A stretch of DNA of 64,000 nucleotides from CAMAXB01 sp964476565 (GTDB lineage Bacteria; Verrucomicrobiota; Verrucomicrobiia; Opitutales; Opitutaceae): the NCBI GenBank assembly GCA_964476565.1, contig CAYZBG010000006.1, forward strand, positions 1-64,000, given 5' to 3'. The notes under the pieces were generated by a model, which worked only from the letters and a program-made list of their open reading frames with translations, had not been told where the DNA came from and did not search any database. A program made the translations under genes and the position numbers. This document shows positions 54,637-61,791 of the stretch, in pieces. Position 1 is the first letter of the stretch. Each line of letters opens with the position of its first letter.

Positions 54637-56006
54637 CGAAGGGGCAGGCGCGAGGCGGTTTCGACGGGAGGCAGCATCCAGCGGTCGCCCACCTGCCGCT
54701 GCCAGGCGTGGAGGCGCCGGGTGAGGTCGGCCACCAGCGGCGCGAACTCCGTATCGGCCGCGCGGTCCTCGATCTCATGCGGATCCGTCTCGAGATCGAA
54801 GAGCTGCACGCGTTCGCGTTCGGCCACGCGGTACTTGATCAGCTTCCAACGATCCGTCGTGAGGGCGCGCTGGCAATCCATGTAGAGCGAACCGAGTTCC
54901 TCACGAATCGATCTCATGGGCGTCGAGAGTGCGGGCAGGAGGCTGCGGCTGTCGAGACCGTCGGGGGCAGCGAGGCCGGCGAGATCGCACAGCGTCGCGT
55001 AAAGGTCGAAGGCGTAGGCGAGGCTTGCACAACGGCGTCCGCGCGGAAGCCCCGGACCTTTCATGATCAGCGGCACCCGGATACTGTGCTCGTACAGGTT
55101 CTGCTTGCCGAGCAGGCCATGGCTGCCGAGGGCGAGGCCGTGGTCGGACGTGTACACGATGAGGGTGTTCTTGTCCGCGCCCGTCTCGCGCAGGGTCGCG
55201 AGCAGCCGGCCGAGCCAGGCGTCGTGGTGGGAGATCATGCCGTAGTAGCCGGCGAGATGTTCGCGCACCGTCGCGGGGTCGCGAGGCGTCGGGGCCAGCC
55301 GCTCGTCACGGATGTCCAGTTCGCCGTTGTCGAACCCGTGTTCCGGCCGAAAGTTCGCGGGCAACGGAATTTCCTCAGGTGGATAAAGCGCGCGAAACTC
55401 CGCGGGCGGCGTGCGCGGGTCGTGCGGGGAAGTCAGCGCCACGCAGGCAAAGAAGGGTCGCGCCCGATCCCGGTTGCGCAGAAAGGTCTCCGCGGCGCGG
55501 CAGAAGAGCTCCGTTGAGAATCCGCGCCCGATGCGGGGAGCAAGGCCGGCTGCGATCTCGCGCAGGCTGCGCACTGGCACCTTGTCGTGGTCGCACATGC
55601 CGCCGTGAAAGATGGCCTCGCCCGCCTCGAAGGAGCGCAGGAGCGCGGGCAAGTCGTTGTGCCACTTTCCGGTGAAGAAGGTCTGGTATCCGGCTTCCCC
55701 GAACACCTGCGGAAGCGTCGGCGCGTCGGGCGCCAGGGCGACTTGGTAGGCGGGTCCTTTGATCAGCGCCGGGGAGGCGTCCGCCTTGACGGCGTTGCGA
55801 CCGGTCAGGAGGCAGGCGCGGGAAGGAGCGCAGACGGCCGGCATGAAGCTGCCCATGATCTGCACCCGGCTGAACGTCACTCCGTCGGCGACGAGGCCAT
55901 CCAGCGTCGGTGTGCGCACCACCGGATGCCCGTGCGCGCCGAGCGCCGCGGCCTGGTGGTCATCGGCGATCACCAGAAGGAGGTTGGGCGGGGCGGAGGC
56001 GTCCAT
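54633..56006 (-). CDS. Cys-type sulfatase
   Basis: 457 residues from ATG 56006; the frame stays open further upstream but that part is antisense to the lacI-type gene. No signal peptide is evident ('MDASAPPNLLLVIADDHQ'). Metal and formylglycine sites: D-D of 'VIADDHQ' and 'VCAPSRACLLTGR', where C59 is to be converted to formylglycine. 'GYQTFFTGKWHNDLP' and 'TSDHGLALGSHGLLGKQNLY' (in parts) complete the active site. First gene of the operon with the symporter, divergent from the LacI regulator. The substrate is a sulfated carbohydrate by inference. Confidence 0.93.
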   Translation of the reverse strand: MDASAPPNLLLVIADDHQAAALGAHGHPVVRTPTLDGLVADGVTFSRVQIMGSFMPAVCAPSRACLLTGRNAVKADASPALIKGPAYQVALAPDAPTLPQVFGEAGYQTFFTGKWHNDLPALLRSFEAGEAIFHGGMCDHDKVPVRSLREIAAGLAPRIGRGFSTELFCRAAETFLRNRDRARPFFACVALTSPHDPRTPPAEFRALYPPEEIPLPANFRPEHGFDNGELDIRDERLAPTPRDPATVREHLAGYYGMISHHDAWLGRLLATLRETGADKNTLIVYTSDHGLALGSHGLLGKQNLYEHSIRVPLIMKGPGLPRGRRCASLAYAFDLYATLCDLAGLAAPDGLDSRSLLPALSTPMRSIREELGSLYMDCQRALTTDRWKLIKYRVAERERVQLFDLETDPHEIEDRAADTEFAPLVADLTRRLHAWQRQVGDRWMLPPVETASRLPLR

Positions 56007-56081
56007 GAGTGGCAACAGCGGGGCGGGGTGCGACGGATGTGAAGGGTTAACGCTTGCGAGGGACGCTTCGACCCCAATTAA

Positions 56082-56097
56082 GCTGCAACAGTGCAGC
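56082..56097. promoter_or_regulatory. Operator-like palindrome over the lacI-type start codon
   Basis: Arms GCTGCA (56082-56087) and TGCAGC (56092-56097) around ACAG. The core CTGCAACAGTG recurs inverted at 57184-57194. The GTG start (56091-56093) is inside the site, in the 84-base gap between divergent genes. Probably the binding site of the encoded LacI-type protein. Confidence 0.5.
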
Positions 56098-57143
56098 AAC
56101 CCCGACGCGCGACCCTGAAGGACGTGGCCAAGCGAGCCCGGCTGAGCCTGTCGGCCGTGTCGCTGGCCCTGCGCAAACCGAAGGCCCTGCCGACCGCGAC
56201 GGTCGCACGGGTGCGCAAAGCCGCGGAGGCCGTCGGCTACGCGCCCGACCCGGCCCTGACCGCGCTTGCCGCTTATCGCAGCCGCCAGCGCGTACGGCGC
56301 GATTTCGCTGTCATCGGCCTCGTCTCCAACTGGTCGAAGCGCAACGAGTGGTTCCATCGTGCGAGTGCGCAGGCCCTCTGGGAGGGTGCGTCCGCGCGCG
56401 CCCGGGCCCTGGGCTATTCCTTGCAACATCTCTGGGCGCGGGAGGCGGGAGCGACACCGGCGCGCTTCAGTCAGATCCTGCTCAATCGCGGCATTCGCGG
56501 GCTCATCCTCGCGCCCTTCGAGCATCCCGACGCTCCCTTCGAACTGGCCTGGGAGAATTTCGCGGTGGTCACGATCGAGCGGCCCACGCGCTACACGACG
56601 TTCCACCATGTCGTGCCGAGCTACTTTGCCGACATGCTGCTGGCCTGGGAGCAGTTGAGGCGCCGCGGCTATCGGCGGATCGGACTCGTCCTCGATCATG
56701 CGCTGGCCGAACGGGCCGCCCATCAATGGGAGGCTGCGCATGCTTTCGAACAGGCCCGCACCGGCGCAGGCGATCCGCCCGTGCCGACCTTCGTCACGCA
56801 TGAGGAGAAAGGCTCCGCGGGCGTGCTCGAGTGGCTGCGCACGCACCGGCCCGACGCCATCGTCAGTCGGAGCGATCGCGTGCTTCCGGTGTTGCGCGAG
56901 GCCGGCGTGCGCATGCCGGCCGACCTCGGCTACGTCAGCCTCAACGTCATCGACGATGCGCCCGGCGTCAGCGGCATCCTGCAACCGCGCGACATCATGG
57001 GCGCGGCCGCGGTCGATGCACTCAACGCGCAACTGCTCATCAGCCAGCGCGGCCCCGGCGAGCGCTCGGTTGGCACCCACGTCGATGGCGTGTGGCACGA
57101 AGGTGGCACGGTGCGATCGTCAGGTCGCGCCTCCCAGCGATAG
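56091..57143 (+). CDS. LacI-family transcriptional regulator
   Basis: 350 residues from GTG 56091, the only usable start after an in-frame TAA at 56079-56081. HTH 'ATLKDVAKRARLSLSAVSLAL' (in parts) with hinge helix 'ALTALAAYRSRQ', then the periplasmic-binding-protein-like sensor ('VIGLVSNWS', 'RGIRGLILAPFEHP', 'RGYRRIGLVLD', 'LGYVSLNVIDD'). It lies between the sulfatase/symporter operon (divergent) and two further sulfatases, and so most likely regulates this sulfated-substrate locus in response to a sugar ligand. Confidence 0.92.
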   Translation: MQQPRRATLKDVAKRARLSLSAVSLALRKPKALPTATVARVRKAAEAVGYAPDPALTALAAYRSRQRVRRDFAVIGLVSNWSKRNEWFHRASAQALWEGASARARALGYSLQHLWAREAGATPARFSQILLNRGIRGLILAPFEHPDAPFELAWENFAVVTIERPTRYTTFHHVVPSYFADMLLAWEQLRRRGYRRIGLVLDHALAERAAHQWEAAHAFEQARTGAGDPPVPTFVTHEEKGSAGVLEWLRTHRPDAIVSRSDRVLPVLREAGVRMPADLGYVSLNVIDDAPGVSGILQPRDIMGAAAVDALNAQLLISQRGPGERSVGTHVDGVWHEGGTVRSSGRASQR

Positions 57144-57183
57144 CCCAGGTTCCAAAGGACGTTCGCCTAGCGCGCGGGAGTTA

Positions 57184-57194
57184 CACTGTTGCAG
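57184..57194. promoter_or_regulatory. Second copy of the operator core
   Basis: CACTGTTGCAG, the exact reverse complement of 56083-56093, located 82 bases before the sulfatase start at 57276 and just after the regulator gene. Supports control of the downstream sulfatases by the same regulator. Confidence 0.45.
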
Positions 57195-57275
57195 TAGATC
57201 GATGGTTGCGGGGGGCGGTCCCAAGAGGGAGTCTTGAGGGAACCCCGTGCTCCACCCCTTTCGCTGTTCGTCTTG

Positions 57276-58709
57276 ATGAAGAAACGCTTTCGGCTGCTCG
57301 CTTGTCTGCTCGCCGTCGTGGGCGCCTGCCGTGCGGTGGGGGCGAACGCGTCATGGCCGAACATCGTCGTCATCCTCGCGGATGACCTGGGCTACGGCGA
57401 CGTGCAGCACCTCAATCCTGCCCGTGGCAGGATTCCCACGCCGACCATCGACCGGCTCGCGCAGGAAGGTCTGGTCTTTACCGATGCGCACAGCGGCTCG
57501 TCCGTCTGCACGCCGACCCGGTACGGTCTGCTCACCGGTCGCTACGCGTGGCGCACGCGTCTGCAGCGGGGAGTCATCGACGGCTTCGCTCCGCCGCTGA
57601 TCGATGCGGATCGGTTGACGCTGCCCGCGATGGTGCGCGGCCGTGGTTATCACTCGGCGGTCATTGGGAAATGGCACTTGGGATTCACCTTGGACAAAGG
57701 CGAGGGCGCAACCGGTCAGGAACCCGGTGCGCGCGGTGCGCCTCTAGGTGCGCGCACCGCCGACGGGCCCGTCTCTCGTGGATTCGATTTCTTTTATGGC
57801 GTCCAGCACGCGCGATCGATGGGTACGTTCTTCGAGCAGGACACCGCCGTCGAACACGTCCAACCCGTCGATGCCCTTGGCAAGCTGACGCATCGGGCCA
57901 CGGCCTACATTCGCGAACGGGCGCGCACCGGCGAACCGTTCTTCCTCTATTTCGCGCAGACCTCCCCGCATACGCCGATCGTGCCCTCGGCTGCGTGGAA
58001 GGGACGCAGCGGGCTCGGCGATTACGCGGACTTCGTCATGGAGACGGACGGCTCCGTCGCGGAGATTCTGCAGGCGCTCGATGAAGCGGGCGTGGCCGAG
58101 AATACCTTGGTCGTGTTCACGGCCGACAACGGTTGCTCGCCGCAGGCGAACACCGACGACCTCGAGCGTCGGGGCCATTTTGCGAGCGCGCAGTTTCGCG
58201 GTTACAAGACCGACATCTGGGAGGGAGGACATCGCGTGCCCTTCATCGTGCGCTGGCCGGGGAAGGTGAAGGCAGGCGGAACGACGCGGGCTCTCGTGGG
58301 GCTGAACGATCTGATGGCCACCGTTGCCGAGCTGACGGACATCCGTCTGGCGGAGTCCATGGCCGAGGACAGCGTCAGTTTCCTCGATGTGTTGTTGGGC
58401 CGGAAGGATGCGGCGCGCCAGTCGCTCGTTCACCACAGCATCCAGGGCAAGTTCGCCATCCGCCAGGGGCCGTGGAAGCTTGCGCTGACTTCCGGCAGCG
58501 GTGGCTGGAGCAAAGGCGTTGAGGAAGGATCTCTCCAGCTCTACAACCTCCACGAGGACGAAGCCGAGACGACCAACCTTGCCGCCCGGCATCCGGCCAA
58601 AGTGGCGGAGTTGAAGGATCTTCTCGCCACGATCGTCGACCGCGGGCGCAGCACGCCTGGTCCGGCGCTGCTTAACGATGTGCCAGTGCAGTGGCGCGAA
58701 TCCGACTGA
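57276..58709 (+). CDS. Secreted Cys-type arylsulfatase
   Basis: 477 residues from ATG 57276, giving signal peptide 'FRLLACLLAVVGACRAVGA'. 'VVILADDLGYGDV' (metal-binding D-D), 'SSVCTPTRYGLLTGRY' with formylglycine C78, 'SAVIGKWHLGF' and 'VVFTADNGCSP' are the arylsulfatase A-type motifs. It removes sulfate from an aromatic or sugar sulfate in the periplasm. Needs a formylglycine-generating enzyme, which is not in the window. The operator-like sequence at 57184 lies before it. Confidence 0.94.
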   Translation: MKKRFRLLACLLAVVGACRAVGANASWPNIVVILADDLGYGDVQHLNPARGRIPTPTIDRLAQEGLVFTDAHSGSSVCTPTRYGLLTGRYAWRTRLQRGVIDGFAPPLIDADRLTLPAMVRGRGYHSAVIGKWHLGFTLDKGEGATGQEPGARGAPLGARTADGPVSRGFDFFYGVQHARSMGTFFEQDTAVEHVQPVDALGKLTHRATAYIRERARTGEPFFLYFAQTSPHTPIVPSAAWKGRSGLGDYADFVMETDGSVAEILQALDEAGVAENTLVVFTADNGCSPQANTDDLERRGHFASAQFRGYKTDIWEGGHRVPFIVRWPGKVKAGGTTRALVGLNDLMATVAELTDIRLAESMAEDSVSFLDVLLGRKDAARQSLVHHSIQGKFAIRQGPWKLALTSGSGGWSKGVEEGSLQLYNLHEDEAETTNLAARHPAKVAELKDLLATIVDRGRSTPGPALLNDVPVQWRESD

Positions 58710-58798
58710 CCAGGGACGAACCAGCAACGACGCCAAGGCTTGGCGACCGCCCCGCACTCCGTCTGAGCCAGCACTCACTTGCTTCCAAACCTTATCCC

Positions 58799-60208
58799 AT
58801 GATTCGAATGACCCGTACCCTTGCTCTCCTGTTTGCCCTCGCGGGCACGACGCTGCCGGTGACCGCCGCGGGCAAACCCAACATTCTCGTCCTCTTCACG
58901 GACGACCAGGCGGTCGAAACCATCCGTGCGTTGGGCGACATCGACATCGACACGCCGAATCTCGACCGGCTCGTCGCCCGAGGCACGACGTTCACGCACG
59001 CGTACAACATGGGCTCGCACACGCCGGCAGTGTGCGTCGCCAGCCGGACGATGCTGATGACCGGACGGAGCCTTTGGGATACGGAGCGCATCTACGCAAA
59101 AGCGGATGAAGAGCGGGTGGCGGGCAGGCTCTGGCCGCAGTTACTCGCCCGCGCCGGGTACCGCACCTACTTCACGGGCAAGTGGCATGTCCCGGCCGAT
59201 GTGACCCAAACCTTTGACCGCGTGAGCCACGTCCGTGCGGGTATGCCGAAGGACGTGCCCGCCGGATACAACCGGCCGCTCGAGGGGCAGCCCGATCCAT
59301 GGAGCCCGTCCGATCCCGCACTCGGTGGCTTCTGGGAAGGAGGCACGCATTGGACGGAGGTGACGGCCGATGACGCCATTGGTTTTCTGGCGGAGGCGAA
59401 AACACGGCCTGAGCCCTTCTTCATGTATGTGGCCTTCAACGCCCCGCATGACCCGCGACAGTCGCCCCAGGCGTACGTGGACCGTTACCCGCTCGAACGC
59501 ATCGCCGTGCCAGCCCCGTTTCTCACCGAGTATCCGCACAACGAGGCGATGGGAGCCGGACGTACCTTGCGCGACGAACGCCTCGCGCCGTTCCCGCGCA
59601 CGGAGCACGCCGTCAAGGTGCATCGGGCCGAGTACTACGCTTTGGTGACCCACCTCGACGAACACATCGGCCGCGTGCTCGCGGCGCTCGACGAAAGCGG
59701 CAAGGCGGACAACACCTGGATCTTCCTCACCTCCGATCATGGTCTGGCGGTCGGTCGCCACGGTTTGTTCGGCAAACAGAACATGTACGAGCACAGCGTG
59801 CGCGTGCCCTTCATCGTCGTTGGCCCCGGGATCGCTGCCGGACGGAAGATTACGACGCCGATCTACCTGCAGGACATGATGGCAACCTCCCTCGAACTCG
59901 CGGGCGTCGAGAAACCGGAACACGTCTTCTTCAAGAGCTTGTTGCCGCAACTGCGCTCACCGGAAGCGCCGCCACCGTATCCGGAGATCTACGGCGCTTA
60001 TCGCGACCTGCAGCGGGCGATCGTGCACGGCGGTTACAAGCTGATCGTTTACCCGACGGCCAACGTGGTGCGGTTGTACCACCTCGCGCAGGATCCTGAG
60101 GAAACGCGCGACCTCGCGAACGACTCCGGACACCAACGCGTCCGCCAGGGTCTGGAGGAGCGCCTGCGGCGGCTGCAGCAGACGATGGACGATCCCCTGG
60201 TGAGGTAG
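58799..60208 (+). CDS. Secreted Cys-type sulfatase
   Basis: 469 residues from ATG 58799 (or ATG 58808), signal peptide 'TLALLFALAGTTLPVTAAG'. Active site 'AVCVASRTMLMTGR' with C79 in the form C-x-A-S-R, allowed in the family but less common than C-x-P-S-R. Metal ligands in 'VLFTDDQAV' and 'TSDHGLAVGRHGLFGKQNMY' (in parts). The C-terminal half matches the first sulfatase of this locus (54633) in 'GLFGKQNMYEHSVRVPFI', so the two are close paralogues. Ninety bases after the preceding sulfatase. Confidence 0.93.
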   Translation: MIRMTRTLALLFALAGTTLPVTAAGKPNILVLFTDDQAVETIRALGDIDIDTPNLDRLVARGTTFTHAYNMGSHTPAVCVASRTMLMTGRSLWDTERIYAKADEERVAGRLWPQLLARAGYRTYFTGKWHVPADVTQTFDRVSHVRAGMPKDVPAGYNRPLEGQPDPWSPSDPALGGFWEGGTHWTEVTADDAIGFLAEAKTRPEPFFMYVAFNAPHDPRQSPQAYVDRYPLERIAVPAPFLTEYPHNEAMGAGRTLRDERLAPFPRTEHAVKVHRAEYYALVTHLDEHIGRVLAALDESGKADNTWIFLTSDHGLAVGRHGLFGKQNMYEHSVRVPFIVVGPGIAAGRKITTPIYLQDMMATSLELAGVEKPEHVFFKSLLPQLRSPEAPPPYPEIYGAYRDLQRAIVHGGYKLIVYPTANVVRLYHLAQDPEETRDLANDSGHQRVRQGLEERLRRLQQTMDDPLVR

Positions 60209-60216
60209 AGCTGCTC

Positions 60217-61674
60217 CTACTTCTTCCAGACTTCGCTCTCCGCCGTCACGGCAACATCCCAGGGCTGCGGTGGCAGCGGCGTGTAGAGGGGATCGTTGTC
60301 GCGTTCCGGGAACGTGGCGAGGGGCTGGGAAAGGCGGGCGAGGGCGGCGACCACCTCCGGATCTTGGCTGGCGATCAGGTTGCGTTCCTCCCACGGGTCG
60401 GAGCGCAGATCGAAGAGGCGGGACGGCCGCCGCTGGGTGTCGACGTAGAGCTTGAAGCGTTCGTCGCGCAGCACGCGGTCACGGTAAACATAAGCGTTCT
60501 CCACGCCGTTGTTGGTCAGGCGTGCGTGGTTGCCGCCGCCCATCGCGAGAATCCACTCGTGCGGCGATCGGTCTTCCTGTCCGAGCAGGGCTGCAACGGC
60601 GGGCTTGCCGTCGTACACGAACGACGAATCGGGTTCTGCGCCGGCGATCGCGCCGAAGGTCGGCAACAGGTCAGCAACGGTCAGGAGGGCGGGGCTGACT
60701 TTGCCGGCAGGCACTCGGCCCGGGCTGTTCACGACGAACGGGGCACAGACGCCGGCCTCGGAGGTTTGGCCCTTGGCGCCCTTGACGGCGCGGCCGTGAC
60801 GGGCGCCGGTGATGTTTGCGGCCGTACCGTTGTCGGTCGTCAAGACCACGATCGTATTGTCGCGCAGGCCGAGTTCGTCCAACGCCTTCACGAGCCGGCC
60901 GGTCAGGTGGTCGGCGTAGCGCACCATCGCCTTGTGCTTATCCAACGTCGTCGTGACGCCGGGCTCGGCCGGTGTGGCCACGAAGGGACTGTGCGGCAGG
61001 CACATGGCGTAATAGAGGAACATCGGCTGATCCTTGTTCTGCCGCATGAAATCGATGAGGAAATCGACGAACAGGTCGTCGCCGAATTTCCCGGGGCGGA
61101 GGGCGCTGCCATCCTCGGTGTGGACGTAAGGATTCCAATAGCGCTCGTCGCTCTGGGGATTGTTACCTTCGCTGCCGGTCCACATGCAGTACGCGTCAAA
61201 GCCGACGTCGCGCATGGCTTCGGGTTGCACGCGAAAATCGTTGATCTGCCACTTGCCCGCGACCGCGGTGCGATAACCCGCGTGCTTCATCACGCGCGCG
61301 ATCGACGGGTTTCGTTCCCAATCGTAATGCGCCCCGCCGCCCCACCGCGGCACGTCCCAATGGTTCACCCAGCCGTGGCGGAAGGGATACTGTCCGGTCA
61401 GGAACGAGAGCCGCGTCGGCGTGCACTGGGGCATGACGTAGAAGTTCTCGAACCGCGTGCCCGTGGCCGCGAGGGCATCGATGTGGGGTGTACGGATGTC
61501 TTCCGCGCCGTAGGCGCTGATCCATTCCTTGCCGAGGTCGTCGAGCAGGATGAAGAGGATGTTGGGCCGGTCGTCGCGCCGTTCGGAGGCGGCCAGCAGC
61601 GGTACGACCAGGAAGCCGAACGCGAGCAGGCGAATCCATACGCAGCACGGATGAGGGACAGGTCGGTGAGCCAT
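60217..61674 (-). CDS. Secreted Cys-type sulfatase
   Basis: 485 residues. N-terminal signal peptide 'IRLLAFGFLVVPLLAAS'. 'ILFILLDDLGKEW', 'MPQCTPTRLSFLTGQYPFR' with formylglycine C84, 'AVAGKWQINDF' (Q in place of the usual H after K-W) and 'VVLTTDNGTAANI' mark the sulfatase family. The K-W-Q replacement is a departure at a sulfate-binding position. Convergent with the previous sulfatase and downstream of the TonB receptor on its strand, beyond a terminator. Confidence 0.92.
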   Translation of the reverse strand: MAHRPVPHPCCVWIRLLAFGFLVVPLLAASERRDDRPNILFILLDDLGKEWISAYGAEDIRTPHIDALAATGTRFENFYVMPQCTPTRLSFLTGQYPFRHGWVNHWDVPRWGGGAHYDWERNPSIARVMKHAGYRTAVAGKWQINDFRVQPEAMRDVGFDAYCMWTGSEGNNPQSDERYWNPYVHTEDGSALRPGKFGDDLFVDFLIDFMRQNKDQPMFLYYAMCLPHSPFVATPAEPGVTTTLDKHKAMVRYADHLTGRLVKALDELGLRDNTIVVLTTDNGTAANITGARHGRAVKGAKGQTSEAGVCAPFVVNSPGRVPAGKVSPALLTVADLLPTFGAIAGAEPDSSFVYDGKPAVAALLGQEDRSPHEWILAMGGGNHARLTNNGVENAYVYRDRVLRDERFKLYVDTQRRPSRLFDLRSDPWEERNLIASQDPEVVAALARLSQPLATFPERDNDPLYTPLPPQPWDVAVTAESEVWKK

Positions 61675-61720
61675 GTCGAAAGAAGGTTTAAGAGGATGGA
61701 TGAGGGTGAAAATGCAAAGC

Positions 61721-61748
61721 GGAACCCCCGGGCATGCCCGAGGGTTCC
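61721..61748 (-). terminator. Terminator hairpin after the TonB receptor
   Basis: Arms GGAACCCCCGGGC (61721-61733) and GCCCGAGGGTTCC (61736-61748) pair over 12 of 13 positions with a 2-base loop. On the minus strand it follows the receptor stop by about 43 bases and is followed by GCTTTGCATTTTC. The stem is near-symmetrical, so it may work in both directions. Confidence 0.7.
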
Positions 61749-61791
61749 GTGAGTGCAGCCCGGCGCGTGTCGCAGGCCGTGCGAACGCGGT

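Noticed and set aside
56007..57098. Upstream extension of the minus-strand sulfatase frame
   Set aside because: Antisense to the LacI-type gene. The sulfatase domain begins right after ATG 56006.
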